From Saccharicrinis sp963677245 (lineage in GTDB: Bacteria; Bacteroidota; Bacteroidia; Bacteroidales; Marinilabiliaceae): a stretch of DNA of 64,000 bases. The position numbers were made by a program, and so were the translations under genes. Numbering within the stretch: position 1 is the first letter of the stretch; each line of letters starts with the position of its first letter. The stretch is from positions 5,146,001 to 5,210,000 of the forward strand of contig OY781921.1 of assembly GCA_963677245.1 (NCBI GenBank), in the 5' to 3' direction. The notes beneath the pieces are model-generated. The model was not told where the DNA came from, searched no databases, and saw only the letters and a program-made list of their open reading frames with translations. Below are positions 8,922 through 17,625 of the stretch, in pieces.

Positions 8922-11388
8922 GCTTCCGATTATATTGATTTTAATATTATCCTTATTTCACCTGAAGACAACAGCTCAATCAGGTGAAATTGTTCTGAAT
9001 GTCTACAACCAACCACTTAACCTGGTTTTACATCAACTTCAGGAAGACTATCAGATTCAACTATCATTTAATGATTCAAAACTGTCGGAATATACTATCT
9101 CTTTAAAGGGAAAGTATAAAACAATGCAGGAACTGCTGGAGCAATTAGTATCGGATCTTCCATTGGAAATCGAAGAACAATCCGGCGTTTTTGTCATCTA
9201 TAGTGATGATACAGAACTGGAAAAATCAGTCATTAGTACCCAACTACTTATGGGGGTAGTAACAGATTTACAAACAGGTGAGAGTTTGCCTTTTAGTACT
9301 GTAAAAGTAAATGGAGAATTTCGTATCTCAGATGTAAATGGTCGTTTCTCATTTGTGGCTTTTTATAAGGAATATCTTCAAATAGAAGTTTCTCATTTAG
9401 GTTACCTACTTTATGATACAACCATTGTGGCGCGTTCATATTTTAACTGCCAATTAAAGCCGGTTATCAATATATTGGAAGAAGCCATTATTACCGGAAC
9501 CAAAAGACCTTACGGTGCCCAGATAGGCATGAGTATGGGGGAGGGTAGAATGAATCCGGCCATAACCCGGTTTTTGCCAGGAGGTGCAAACAGAGGTGTG
9601 GGGCAAATTCTCGATTTACAAGCCGGAATTCAGGGAGCACCAAGCGGTCAGGGAGGCCATTCAATTTGGGGAGGTTATCCGGGGCATAATCAGGTACTAT
9701 TCGATGGTATTCCCATATTTACTTCACGTACCAATAATCGTTTAAGTTATCCGGTAAATCCATTTGTGGTGAAGGATATGATCATTAACAAGGGCGCTTT
9801 TGGATCGAACCTCGGAGATAGGGTAGGAGGCATCCTCATATTAACCGGAAAAGAAGGTCGGAGAGATCAGCCGGAAATGCAAATGCACATGGACGGTTCA
9901 TTTACAAACCTGATGCTTTCAACAGCTGTTAACCAGCGCTCAAGTCTGCTTGTGGCCACGCGTCATTCCTGGTTTCCTGATTATTATACCGAGTTTGCCA
10001 ATCATTCATCCATACATGCAGATCCACAAATAGACCATTGGCATCCGTTATGGAATAACTATAGTGATGTAAACCTAAAATATTCCGGGAGTAAAAATAA
10101 TGGCGATCAGTATTTTATATCCTTATATGGAAATAGTTCATCCCGCAAGGGAACGTTTGAGGAAACAGGAAACAATAATCACTTATCTTATTTAAATAAA
10201 GAGGATGATCACCAGTTGGGAGCTTCGGTTTTGTACGATAAAATTTGGTCGGGTGGGGTGAATACTGTGTTTAACTTTTCTGTTTCTCATGCCGAATTAA
10301 ATCAAAAGGAATTAGCAAGCTACACTACCACATCCGGTGTGTTGGAAAATGAAATATACAAGCCGCTTCAGCAGGGAATTTGGGATAGTAAACTGTCGCT
10401 TAATAATCGATTTTCATTAAATCCAAAGCAGTTTGTTGAAGTAGGAGGAGCCATGGAGTTCACCAATACCACCGTTAAATTTCCAGAAGACAAAACACTG
10501 CTGTTGCCTTCGCCAACGATGATACAATCCTCGGCTTTTATTCGAAATCATATTTATGCCAATAAAAAGTTTTTAATGGATATAGGATTAAGGCTCGATT
10601 ATCATCATAATAGAGATCGCTTATTTCTTTTTCCCAGAATTAAAGGAACGCTTGAGGTGGCACCTTCATCTCATTTTAATTTTAGCTGGGGTATTCATCA
10701 GCAGTATTTAACTTTGGTTTCATTAATCGACGAATTGGGGAATGATGATTTTGTGTGGCAAACCTTCAATCAGAAAGGAAATTTTTTGCAGTCGAATGTA
10801 CTAGCCTTAGGTTGGAGTTTTGATAAAAATACCTGGAATATAAATGCCGAACTATATTGGAAAAGTGTAGAAGGAGATGGTTATTTTATGGAGAGTGGTG
10901 ATGGGTTTACATACGCACAAAGCAGATCAACAAGCAATGGCTTGGATATCATGATAAAAAAGGAGCTGGGAAATCATCTATTGTTACAGTCCTATACCTA
11001 TAATAATGCACAAATATTATACAATGATGAGGAGAACTACCAGCCTTATCCTTATAGCCGGCAACATGAATTAAAAACAACTGCCTTATTTAATTTTAGT
11101 AAGTTCAGATGTAGTGCATCTTATATTTATGGTTCACCCACGCTCTCAAATAATCAATTACAAACTTTCAGCGGTGATTATAAACGCTTGGATGTGATGG
11201 CTGCCTATAACTTTACGCTTGGTAAAATGAAAATGGAATCAGGTGTATTGATATATAATGTTTTGGATGCGGCCAATGCATCATCTTTAAACAGTAAGAG
11301 ATTACCGGGTTTGAATAATGATGTCATTTCTATTGCTCAAGGAGGAATGCCTTTTTATACCAGTCTTTTTCTGCATCTTCAATTATAG
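8911..11388 (+). CDS. TonB-dependent outer-membrane receptor with N-terminal signalling (STN) domain
   Basis: 825 residues: signal peptide (1-22), STN/secretin-TonB N-terminal domain (about 25-98; NQPLNLVLHQLQEDYQIQLS), a carboxypeptidase-regulatory-like domain (about 110-190), a plug (about 195-320, with GQILDLQAGIQG and NQVLFDGIPIF), and a beta-barrel ending in ...FYTSLFLHLQL with a terminal aromatic-type barrel strand. STN domains signal ligand binding to the FecR protein, here encoded immediately upstream. No SusD-like gene follows, so this is a stand-alone transducer-type receptor. The substrate cannot be told from sequence. Confidence 0.9.
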   Translation: MTSRLPIILILILSLFHLKTTAQSGEIVLNVYNQPLNLVLHQLQEDYQIQLSFNDSKLSEYTISLKGKYKTMQELLEQLVSDLPLEIEEQSGVFVIYSDDTELEKSVISTQLLMGVVTDLQTGESLPFSTVKVNGEFRISDVNGRFSFVAFYKEYLQIEVSHLGYLLYDTTIVARSYFNCQLKPVINILEEAIITGTKRPYGAQIGMSMGEGRMNPAITRFLPGGANRGVGQILDLQAGIQGAPSGQGGHSIWGGYPGHNQVLFDGIPIFTSRTNNRLSYPVNPFVVKDMIINKGAFGSNLGDRVGGILILTGKEGRRDQPEMQMHMDGSFTNLMLSTAVNQRSSLLVATRHSWFPDYYTEFANHSSIHADPQIDHWHPLWNNYSDVNLKYSGSKNNGDQYFISLYGNSSSRKGTFEETGNNNHLSYLNKEDDHQLGASVLYDKIWSGGVNTVFNFSVSHAELNQKELASYTTTSGVLENEIYKPLQQGIWDSKLSLNNRFSLNPKQFVEVGGAMEFTNTTVKFPEDKTLLLPSPTMIQSSAFIRNHIYANKKFLMDIGLRLDYHHNRDRLFLFPRIKGTLEVAPSSHFNFSWGIHQQYLTLVSLIDELGNDDFVWQTFNQKGNFLQSNVLALGWSFDKNTWNINAELYWKSVEGDGYFMESGDGFTYAQSRSTSNGLDIMIKKELGNHLLLQSYTYNNAQILYNDEENYQPYPYSRQHELKTTALFNFSKFRCSASYIYGSPTLSNNQLQTFSGDYKRLDVMAAYNFTLGKMKMESGVLIYNVLDAANASSLNSKRLPGLNNDVISIAQGGMPFYTSLFLHLQL

Positions 11389-11516
11389 ACATGCGGGTTT
11401 AATAATTTGCATTTTTTCTTTCGCAACCTACTGTATACCTATCTTATTATGATAAGAACTCAGGCGAAATGGAATATTCATAAGCCCAATAGCATGTTTC
11501 CATAGCCAAATATGTT

Positions 11517-11731
11517 GTAACCAGAGCAAAAGCGGGTGTAACCGGAGCGAACAGCTTGTTACGGAACAGAACAGCTTGTAACCAGAGCAAAACAACTTGT
11601 AACCAGAGCAAAACTCCTTGTTACGGCCGTTACAAGCATTTTTTTTCGGTAACATGCATTTCTCGGTGGTTACACGGTGTTTTTTTGCGGTAACACCCAC
11701 TTTTGTTGTCGTAACAAGCAGTTCGGTTAAC
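11517..11731. repeat. Helically phased GTWAC array with internal dyad (array A)
   Basis: GTAAC or GTTAC occurs at 11517, 11538, 11558, 11578, 11599 and 11620, then 11629, 11649, 11669, 11690 and 11711, with GTTAAC at 11726. Intervals within each half are 20 or 21 bp (mean about 20.6 and 20.5), close to two helical turns. The halves meet at a 20-bp near-palindrome around GGCC (11625-11628, 18 of 20 positions symmetric). Left-half units read on the minus strand and right-half units read on the plus strand share GTWACAAG followed by a T-rich stretch. It fills most of the 11389-11864 gap, which otherwise holds no credible gene; the long minus-strand reading frame here is a by-product of the repeat. 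Confidence 0.85.
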
Positions 11732-11864
11732 GTTTGTTTTAAACCTTTTCGTTAAAAGATAGTCCAATGAAAAAAAATAACATTTCCGGTAGGGTAATTA
11801 ATTGCTCGCACGGTATATAATTGAAAAGTGATCACAAAGCATTAACACATTAAAATATAAAGTC

Positions 11865-12353
11865 ATGAAAACATTAAGAATTAAAGTTTTAAGTGCATTA
11901 ATTATCATGTTATTATTTGCAACCGTAGGATTCGCTCAGGATACACCGCAGGAAGAGCCGGTACAAACACGCACTGAAACACAAACAAGAGAACGTTTAC
12001 GTCAGAATTTAACCGAAGAACAAAAGCAAATGTTGCAGGAACGTAAACAAGATGCAACGCAAACACGCAATCAGTTTAAAACATCATTAACCGAAGAACA
12101 AAAGGCAATTTTGTGTAATGAGGATATGACGCGCGCCGAAAAACGCAAAGCGTTTAAAGAAACTTTATCATTAGAACAAAAGGAAATGCTTAGAACAAAT
12201 CGTCAGGCTATGAAAGCGCATCGCGAAGCATTTAGAGAAACCCTTACCGATTCACAAAAAGATGCTATGAAGAAAAGGGTAAGAAGCAAGTCTGGTAGTC
12301 AATCTGGTTCAGGCTCAGGTTCCGGTTCAGGAAGCAAGGCTGGCGGTAACTAG
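11865..12353 (+). CDS. Small periplasmic protein with four LTxxQ repeats and a Gly-Ser tail
   Basis: 162 residues with a signal peptide (1-24). Four motifs of the LTxxQ type recur exactly every 26 residues: LTEEQ at 49 and 75, LSLEQ at 101 and LTDSQ at 127, each set in charged helical sequence (FKxxLTxEQKxxL). The protein ends in a low-complexity SGSGSG tail (about 141-162). LTxxQ is the hallmark of Spy/CpxP periplasmic stress chaperones, which normally have two such motifs; the regular four-fold repeat and the tail are different, so the relation is tentative. A TATATAATTG box at 11814-11823 may be its promoter. Confidence 0.75.
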   Translation: MKTLRIKVLSALIIMLLFATVGFAQDTPQEEPVQTRTETQTRERLRQNLTEEQKQMLQERKQDATQTRNQFKTSLTEEQKAILCNEDMTRAEKRKAFKETLSLEQKEMLRTNRQAMKAHREAFRETLTDSQKDAMKKRVRSKSGSQSGSGSGSGSGSKAGGN

Positions 12354-12392
12354 TCGATTGCAACAGTTTTAAAAAACAACTAAATTTAATTA

Positions 12393-12423
12393 CCTGGGTT
12401 CGATGATGTAATTCGAACTCAGG
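12393..12423 (+). terminator. Hairpin between the LTxxQ gene and the next gene
   Basis: CCTGGGTTCGA pairs with TCGAACTCAGG around a short AT loop, with one G-T mismatch. No long T-run follows, so it may be a weak terminator or an attenuator ahead of the gene at 12454. Confidence 0.5.
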
Positions 12424-12453
12424 TTCATTTATATCACATTAGAAATCCTCCTT

Positions 12454-13329
12454 ATGAAACGCATTTTTCTTCTTTTTTTATTTCTGTTATCTGTATTGTT
12501 TATAAAGGCTCAGGAAGAGGAAAAGGTGGATTCGGTGCTGAATGATCTTTTTTTTGATGAGGTGGATTTATATGAACTCTTTGATGGCAATACGAATTTC
12601 CATTTTCTATATTTTGTTACCTCTTTTAATAGTGCCACATATTATGCCGGTCGCCAGGTTGGTACCAATGAACCCAATATGTCGGGACAGATGTATTATT
12701 TTATTTCCAATGGATTGTACTTTGGTGCTTCGGGCGTGCAATATAGTCATCTCGACCCGGGATTTCGTTCGGTAGTTGTTTCGGCGGGTTATACCAATTC
12801 CCTTAAAAAATTAAAATATGTAAGATATCGTTTATCCTACGACCGGTTTGTGTATGTAAATATGGGAACCGATTTTGAACCGACTTATACTGCTGATATT
12901 AATGGCGGTGTAACCCTGCAGTATAAAATTATAGGAACACGATTCGATTATACACTGTTAATGGGAAAGGAATGGGGGAATTTAATGTCACTCGATTTCT
13001 ATGGTAAAATCAAACTTTTTTCTTTGGGTAAGTATGATCGTATTCAGTTAGAACCTGAGTTTTCGCTCTTTTACGGAACAGATGTGGTGGAATACGATTT
13101 GAATGCGCACCTAATCGATGATCCTTTTTATGAACCCAATTATATTCAGAAAGAGGAGTTTGGTCTGTTGAATTCACAGATATCATTGCCATTGAGTATT
13201 GCCTATCGGAATTTTGATTTAGAGGTTTCTTATTCTTATCAGTTTCCTAAGTCTCTCGATCCTGCTTATTACTACGATAAGTCAGGTTTTTGGTCTGTTT
13301 CCCTAGCCTATATCATCGATATAAATTAA
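12454..13329 (+). CDS. Hypothetical outer-membrane beta-barrel protein
   Basis: 291 residues with a signal peptide (1-19). Most of the mature part is alternating hydrophobic/aromatic strands separated by short polar turns (for example FHFLYFVTSFNSATYYAG, GLYFGASGVQYSHL, FDYTLLMGKEWG), and the last strand (FWSVSLAYIIDIN) looks like a barrel closing strand. No family name recognised. It is 6 bp upstream of the next gene on the same strand and so is probably co-transcribed with it. Confidence 0.6.
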   Translation: MKRIFLLFLFLLSVLFIKAQEEEKVDSVLNDLFFDEVDLYELFDGNTNFHFLYFVTSFNSATYYAGRQVGTNEPNMSGQMYYFISNGLYFGASGVQYSHLDPGFRSVVVSAGYTNSLKKLKYVRYRLSYDRFVYVNMGTDFEPTYTADINGGVTLQYKIIGTRFDYTLLMGKEWGNLMSLDFYGKIKLFSLGKYDRIQLEPEFSLFYGTDVVEYDLNAHLIDDPFYEPNYIQKEEFGLLNSQISLPLSIAYRNFDLEVSYSYQFPKSLDPAYYYDKSGFWSVSLAYIIDIN

Positions 13330-13335
13330 ACTGTT

Positions 13336-14745
13336 ATGAATTGCAAATCATATATTCTTTGGAGTTTAATAGCTATACTTTTTCAAACCGTTATTGCTGC
13401 GCAGTCTGATGTAATGACCCTGAATAATATGGAATGGAGAAATTATACTTCAGGGGCCTGGCAAAGTGACGAAATAGAAGAATATATTTATAATGAAAAC
13501 GGTCAGCTTGTTTATGCTATTTTAAGTAGCTGGAATAGTTCCCAACAGTCGTATCAGTACAATAGTCGTATTCAAACTATATATGCCAACGAACAGGTAA
13601 GTGCTAAAATATATGCAGATTATGATATATCAACAGGACTGTGGCAGGATACGCTGAAACGGGTTTATACTTACAACACTTCCCAACTATTGTCAATGCT
13701 GGAAACCTATCAAAAGCCAGCTGATTCTGAGGATTGGGAAAAAGAAACCAAAGAGGAATATTTCTACGATGCTGTCGGAAGCTTGATTGAATTTTACTTT
13801 TATGAGTGGGATACTGATATAAGCGACTGGGCTAATTATGAAAAGAATGTATATGCATATGATGTAGATGGGAATATGACCCAATTTACGTCCTGGATTT
13901 GGGATTATTTGTTTAAAGAATGGCTTTATTTCGACAAAGAGGAATATACCTACGAAGAGGATTGGATTAAATATGCCTATTCTGAATACAATGAAATGAG
14001 CGAAGGATGGGAGTATATTTTTAAGGATTCATCCATGTTTAGTACCGATGGATTAAAGTATGCTTATCTGTCTTGTTATTGGGATAACTCAACATCCCAG
14101 TGGGTTAATTTTTCGAAGGAAATTCACGATTTAAATGCTGAAGGAAAAATATTAAGCTATGCTGAATATGAATGGAATGAGAATACCATGCGCTGGGATT
14201 ATTACGATAAAGAAGAATATACCTACGATACCTACGGTAATGTGACTTTATTTATCGATTACAATAAATCAAATGAGTATAATGTTTGGGTTGAATCGCT
14301 AAAAGAAATCTACGAATACGATCATTCTTATAACCTGAATCAATTAATCATTCCTTACGACGAACCTGTAATTAATGGTGTGTATTTTAACACCATGTTA
14401 CTTTCCATCGATGCTTTTGATTGGAATAGTGGTATTTCAGATTGGAAAGTTTCTTCAAAGGGTTTATTCGCCTATTCCCAGTTTAATACCGGTACAAGTA
14501 GCCTCAGTCCAGATGAAAGACAGGTTGAGATCTACCCGGTTCCATTTACTGATTTTATTATCGTTTCCAATGCAGAAAGCACTTTTCTTACCATTTATGA
14601 TATAAAAGGGATGGTTTATAAACAGATGCTCATAAACTCTGAAAACCAGGTTGTGAATACACAATCATTTGTGCCGGGTTTATATTTTATTCAATTACAG
14701 GATAAATATGGACAAAAAGCAGTTAGGAAAGTTTTAAAACGATAG
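13336..14745 (+). CDS. Secreted aromatic repeat protein with T9SS type A sorting domain
   Basis: 469 residues with a signal peptide (about 1-22). Residues about 30-385 are some nine imperfect repeats of roughly 38 residues with the pattern W...Y.KeeYtYd..Gn.....y.eWd.....W, rich in Trp and Tyr and resembling RHS/YD-like solenoid repeats without the full YD core. The last about 75 residues (VEIYPVPFTDFIIV..., ending KAVRKVLKR) form a T9SS type A C-terminal domain, which targets the protein for export and cell-surface attachment. It follows the barrel gene by 6 bp. Ligand unknown. Confidence 0.8.
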   Translation: MNCKSYILWSLIAILFQTVIAAQSDVMTLNNMEWRNYTSGAWQSDEIEEYIYNENGQLVYAILSSWNSSQQSYQYNSRIQTIYANEQVSAKIYADYDISTGLWQDTLKRVYTYNTSQLLSMLETYQKPADSEDWEKETKEEYFYDAVGSLIEFYFYEWDTDISDWANYEKNVYAYDVDGNMTQFTSWIWDYLFKEWLYFDKEEYTYEEDWIKYAYSEYNEMSEGWEYIFKDSSMFSTDGLKYAYLSCYWDNSTSQWVNFSKEIHDLNAEGKILSYAEYEWNENTMRWDYYDKEEYTYDTYGNVTLFIDYNKSNEYNVWVESLKEIYEYDHSYNLNQLIIPYDEPVINGVYFNTMLLSIDAFDWNSGISDWKVSSKGLFAYSQFNTGTSSLSPDERQVEIYPVPFTDFIIVSNAESTFLTIYDIKGMVYKQMLINSENQVVNTQSFVPGLYFIQLQDKYGQKAVRKVLKR

Positions 14746-14760
14746 TACTATACAAACGAA

Positions 14761-14791
14761 AAAGGCTCAAAGTAAAATACTCCGAGCCTTT
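14761..14791. terminator. Bidirectional terminator between convergent genes
   Basis: AAAGGCTC (14761-14768) pairs with GAGCCTTT (14784-14791), flanked by A- and T-rich ends, between the plus-strand repeat protein and the minus-strand redoxin. Confidence 0.8.
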
Positions 14792-14811
14792 AGATATAAT
14801 GAAGCGTAAAT

Positions 14812-15411
14812 TTACTTTTTCCATTTAATGCTGCAACCAATTGCTTTTGTAGATGCCATAGATACTTCTTTACCGTCTATTAATTCCTGAATAGCATTTT
14901 CAACAAATTTAGTTTTAACCGCACTTTCATCCTGGTGGTTATCATCAATAGCACCAATATATTTTACAACTAAGTCACCTTTTTCTTTTTGCAATAAATA
15001 AATATGAGGTGTTCTGGTTGCACCGTATGCTTTGGCAATTTCCTGGGTTTCATCAAACAAATACGGAAAGGTAAAACCTTTTTCTTTGGCTCTAACTTTC
15101 ATATTGTCAAAAGAGTCAGATGGATATTCTGTTGGATCATTAGGGTTAATGGCAATAACCGGATAGCCTTTCTTTTTGTAGGCTTTGTCTAAAGCTATAA
15201 TTCTGTCTTCATAGGCTACGGCATAAGGGCAGTGGTTACAGGTAAAAATGACAATAAAACCTTTGGCATCTTTATTGTCAGCCAGCGAAACCATTTTGTC
15301 ATCAATATTCTTTAATTTAAAATCGATGGCTTTATCACCTGTTGAATAGCCCTGCGCAAAAGCAGCGCTAAAAATAAATATTGCGAATAATGTTAATAGT
15401 TGTGTTTTCAT
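14812..15411 (-). CDS. Exported thioredoxin-fold protein (AhpC/TSA-type redoxin)
   Basis: 199 residues with a signal peptide (1-19). It has the thioredoxin-like fold of the peroxiredoxin/ResA superfamily with a CNHC motif at C58-C61 in FTCNHCPYAVAYEDR, then AINPNDPTEYPSDSFDNM and the cis-proline region YGATRTPHIYLL. Such proteins catalyse periplasmic thiol-disulfide exchange or peroxide reduction; CxHC-type members of this group are often annotated only as 'thioredoxin family protein'. The start overlaps the stop of the upstream TlpA-like gene by 4 bp (ATGA), so the two are translationally coupled. Confidence 0.85.
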   Translation of the reverse strand: MKTQLLTLFAIFIFSAAFAQGYSTGDKAIDFKLKNIDDKMVSLADNKDAKGFIVIFTCNHCPYAVAYEDRIIALDKAYKKKGYPVIAINPNDPTEYPSDSFDNMKVRAKEKGFTFPYLFDETQEIAKAYGATRTPHIYLLQKEKGDLVVKYIGAIDDNHQDESAVKTKFVENAIQELIDGKEVSMASTKAIGCSIKWKK

Positions 15412-15887
15412 GGTAATTTGGAATTTATAGTTTTTGTTAATTCTTCGTATGACATGCTACCTTCAATAAAACTAAGGTCATTTTTTTTGTAAACAATGGT
15501 TGCAGGTATAGCACCCGACCACTCCGGATTTACCTTATCAATCCATTCGTTGCTGTTGGGATCGTTCAGTAAAATTACCTGTTCTTCTATATGTTCTTTT
15601 TCGATGTATGGTAAAAGGCGCGTTTCTTTATGTTTTGGAAAATCGAGACTTACAAAAACAAACTTTACTTTTTCCTCTTTAAGTTCTTGTGCTATCTGTA
15701 AAAAGTGAGGAAGCTCTTCCACGCATGGTTTACACCAGGTAGCCCAAAAGTTTACCACGTAAACCGTGTCGGTTTGCTTTTCGAGCCATGGTTTAAACTG
15801 ATTATAATTTAATTCAGGAACATCTTGTGCTTGAATAGTACTTACAATCAATGTAAGAAAGAAATATAGGAGAATAATCTTTTTCAT
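15408..15887 (-). CDS. TlpA/ResA-like thioredoxin
   Basis: 159 residues with a signal peptide (1-20) and a classical redox site WATWCKPC (C52, C55), followed by VFVSLDFPK and the cis-Pro segment SGAIPATIVY. TlpA/ResA-type proteins are periplasmic or membrane-tethered reductants. It is first in a two-gene minus-strand operon with the redoxin at 14812. The pair is likely to work as a redox relay in the periplasm. Confidence 0.9.
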   Translation of the reverse strand: MKKIILLYFFLTLIVSTIQAQDVPELNYNQFKPWLEKQTDTVYVVNFWATWCKPCVEELPHFLQIAQELKEEKVKFVFVSLDFPKHKETRLLPYIEKEHIEEQVILLNDPNSNEWIDKVNPEWSGAIPATIVYKKNDLSFIEGSMSYEELTKTINSKLP

Positions 15888-15961
15888 GTTGAGATAACAG
15901 GTTTTTAGGAGGAATGTTCAGTTATGTCGATGGATAGTTATAATTGTCATCTTTTTTTAAC

Positions 15962-16000
15962 AAAAAAACGACTGCCATAATATATTGACAGTCGTTTTTT
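15962..16000. terminator. Terminator hairpin downstream of the SiaC-like gene
   Basis: AAAAAACGACTG pairs with CAGTCGTTTTTT around a 14-nt loop. T-runs on both strands make it bidirectional; it ends the minus-strand SiaC-like transcript. Confidence 0.85.
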
Positions 16001-16029
16001 AAAATCTTTATTGCTAAGGGAATTGAAAT

Positions 16030-16410
16030 TTAATTTTCTACTATTTCGAAAGGGATGTCGGTCAATGCTTTGTAGTCTTCCACTACTTCCAGCATGTCTA
16101 GATCATCCTTATCACAGATCCATTTTACTAATACATCTATTTCATCTCGATGACAAGATTTTTCAATACGTTTAAAAACTTCTAATAAATATCGGGAAGC
16201 TCGTGTATTAATATATTCAAGATGCAATTTTATTTGAGTGCGACGTAAAGGATTGTTTAAATATTCATCAATCCATTCTAAAATAGGATCAAATAAAGCA
16301 GGTGTATCAACAGAAATAATACTTCCTGATAACTCAATTGTGCCATTATCAGCATCCAGTTTAATTTCTGGAGTTGTTGTAGTAGCTTCTTTTATAAATG
16401 GTTTAAGCAT
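16030..16410 (-). CDS. SiaC-family regulatory phosphoprotein (DUF1987)
   Basis: 126 residues covering the whole DUF1987/SiaC domain: IELSGSIISVDTPALFDPIL, the central LHLEYINTRASRYLLEVFKR and VKWICDKDDLDMLEVVEDY. In Pseudomonas SiaC is phosphorylated on a threonine in the corresponding strand-helix turn and controls a diguanylate cyclase; here T69 in YINTRAS is the likely equivalent (inferred by pattern only). It is a monocistronic gene; no partner kinase or phosphatase lies nearby. Confidence 0.8.
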   Translation of the reverse strand: MLKPFIKEATTTTPEIKLDADNGTIELSGSIISVDTPALFDPILEWIDEYLNNPLRRTQIKLHLEYINTRASRYLLEVFKRIEKSCHRDEIDVLVKWICDKDDLDMLEVVEDYKALTDIPFEIVEN

Positions 16411-16441
16411 GGCTTTGTGTTATTGTACTTTAATTACACTG

Positions 16442-16449
16442 CAAAACTA
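16442..16449 (-). promoter_or_regulatory. Candidate -7 box for the SiaC-like gene
   Basis: On the minus strand this reads TAGTTTTG, an exact match to TAnnTTTG, 32 bp upstream of the start at 16410. No clear -33 TTG was found. Apart from this and the hairpin at 16702-16733, the 16411-16754 gap holds only AT-rich sequence with no gene. Confidence 0.4.
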
Positions 16450-16701
16450 TATCATATAAAATAGATAAAATCTGATTTTAATAAGGTTTAACTTTTTTTA
16501 CAAAAGCAATTTTGTTTTGATATACAATCCTTATTTGTTGATCAATGGTTCAATCCTGTAGATTTGGTTATGGTATTTAAAAAATATAAAGTTAGTATTA
16601 TAATAATAAAACGTTAATAATTGTTTAAGGGTTTATACTATTTATATGTTAATGTGGTTACTTTTTCTTGTTAATATTTTGTGCTAAATCAATATAAAAA
16701 A

Positions 16702-16733
16702 CAAGCTTATCCTATTTAAAAAGAATAAGCTTG
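16702..16733 (-). terminator. Terminator for the truncated beta-helix gene
   Basis: CAAGCTTAT (16702-16710) pairs with ATAAGCTTG (16725-16733). On the minus strand the stem is followed by a T-run (16696-16701), 22 bp after the stop codon at 16755. Confidence 0.8.
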
Positions 16734-16754
16734 AAGGTAAAGTGTTATAATTGT

Positions 16755-17621
16755 TTATTTTACAGCCACTTTGATTGAGACTATTGTTCCTGAGTCAACT
16801 CTTAGGATATATATGCCATTATTAAGGTCACTACAATTAATGGTTGTAGTATAACTGTTAATGTTATCATATACTTTCAATACTTTACCGGTAACATCAA
16901 TAATTTCAATGCGCTTAATATTATTCATGTTGTTCATAGTTATTTGCGCAAAATCTGTAATTGGGTTTGGTGTAACTTTTAGTTGGTCGACTGCATTTTG
17001 ATTAAAGTTAAAAATAGCAGTGGTTGATGGTTTTTCATATTCAGATTCTATAGCTCCTAAATCAACATATTTATCTATGGCATTTGGGCGAGGTTGATTA
17101 TGGAAGTCAAATTCAGGAATGTAATGCATTTCTCCTTCGAAACTATAACATTCCAGTCCCATACCAATGCAAGGACTTTCTTCTTTTAATTCAAAAGTTC
17201 CTTCTTTGAAAAGCGGATCTTCGTAATAGTTGTTGCCAGGGAATTTATAGTGTTGTTGAATAAGATTATTTTCAAAGTTACCTTTTGCTCTAATGCTAAT
17301 TCCAATAGTTGAAAACACATCTTCTTCGCAGGAAATAATATTATTAAATAGTTTAAAAACAGCTTCGTAGTTGTTAGAGGACTCCAAGTTTATGTTAGAA
17401 CCATTGATTGTAGCTGTGTTGTTGTGAATCGTATTATGATATAATAAAAAATTATGACCAGCTCTGGCGGCAATACCACCTCCATTTTTATCAGAGTGAT
17501 TATTGTAAATGAGATTGTTATATATATGTACTGTTTCTGTGTTATCGTATGTTTCCATCCATATACCACCACCAGAAGTTCTGTTACTGATACCTAATAT
17601 CCTTTTTAACTCATTTTCATT
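16755..17621 (-). pseudogene. 5'-truncated right-handed beta-helix protein with T9SS sorting domain
   Basis: An ATG exists at 17558, but the frame is open and clearly homologous upstream of it (ISNRTSGGGIWME before ETYDNTETVHIYNNLIYNN), up to a stop at 17622-17624. There is no signal peptide. The fragment holds the last coils of a right-handed parallel beta-helix (SDKNGGGIAARAGHNFLLYHN-type repeats, about residues 1-170) and a T9SS type A C-terminal domain (last 75 residues, VTPNPITDFAQI... to ...VSIKVAVK). A T9SS cargo must have a signal peptide, so the 5' end has been lost. The break coincides, within 5 bp, with the start of the phased repeat array at 17626. Confidence 0.8.
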
Positions 17622-17625
17622 TTAT

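Noticed and set aside
11428..11700. Minus-strand 90-codon open frame over array A
   Set aside because: Its repeated peptide (FCSGYKL) simply mirrors the 21-bp repeat; intervals of 20 bp break the frame elsewhere, it has odd composition, and there is no signal or family.
11517..11731. Rho-independent terminator cluster
   Set aside because: The dyad is long but imperfect and not GC-rich, and the regular spacing of the words is not explained by a terminator.
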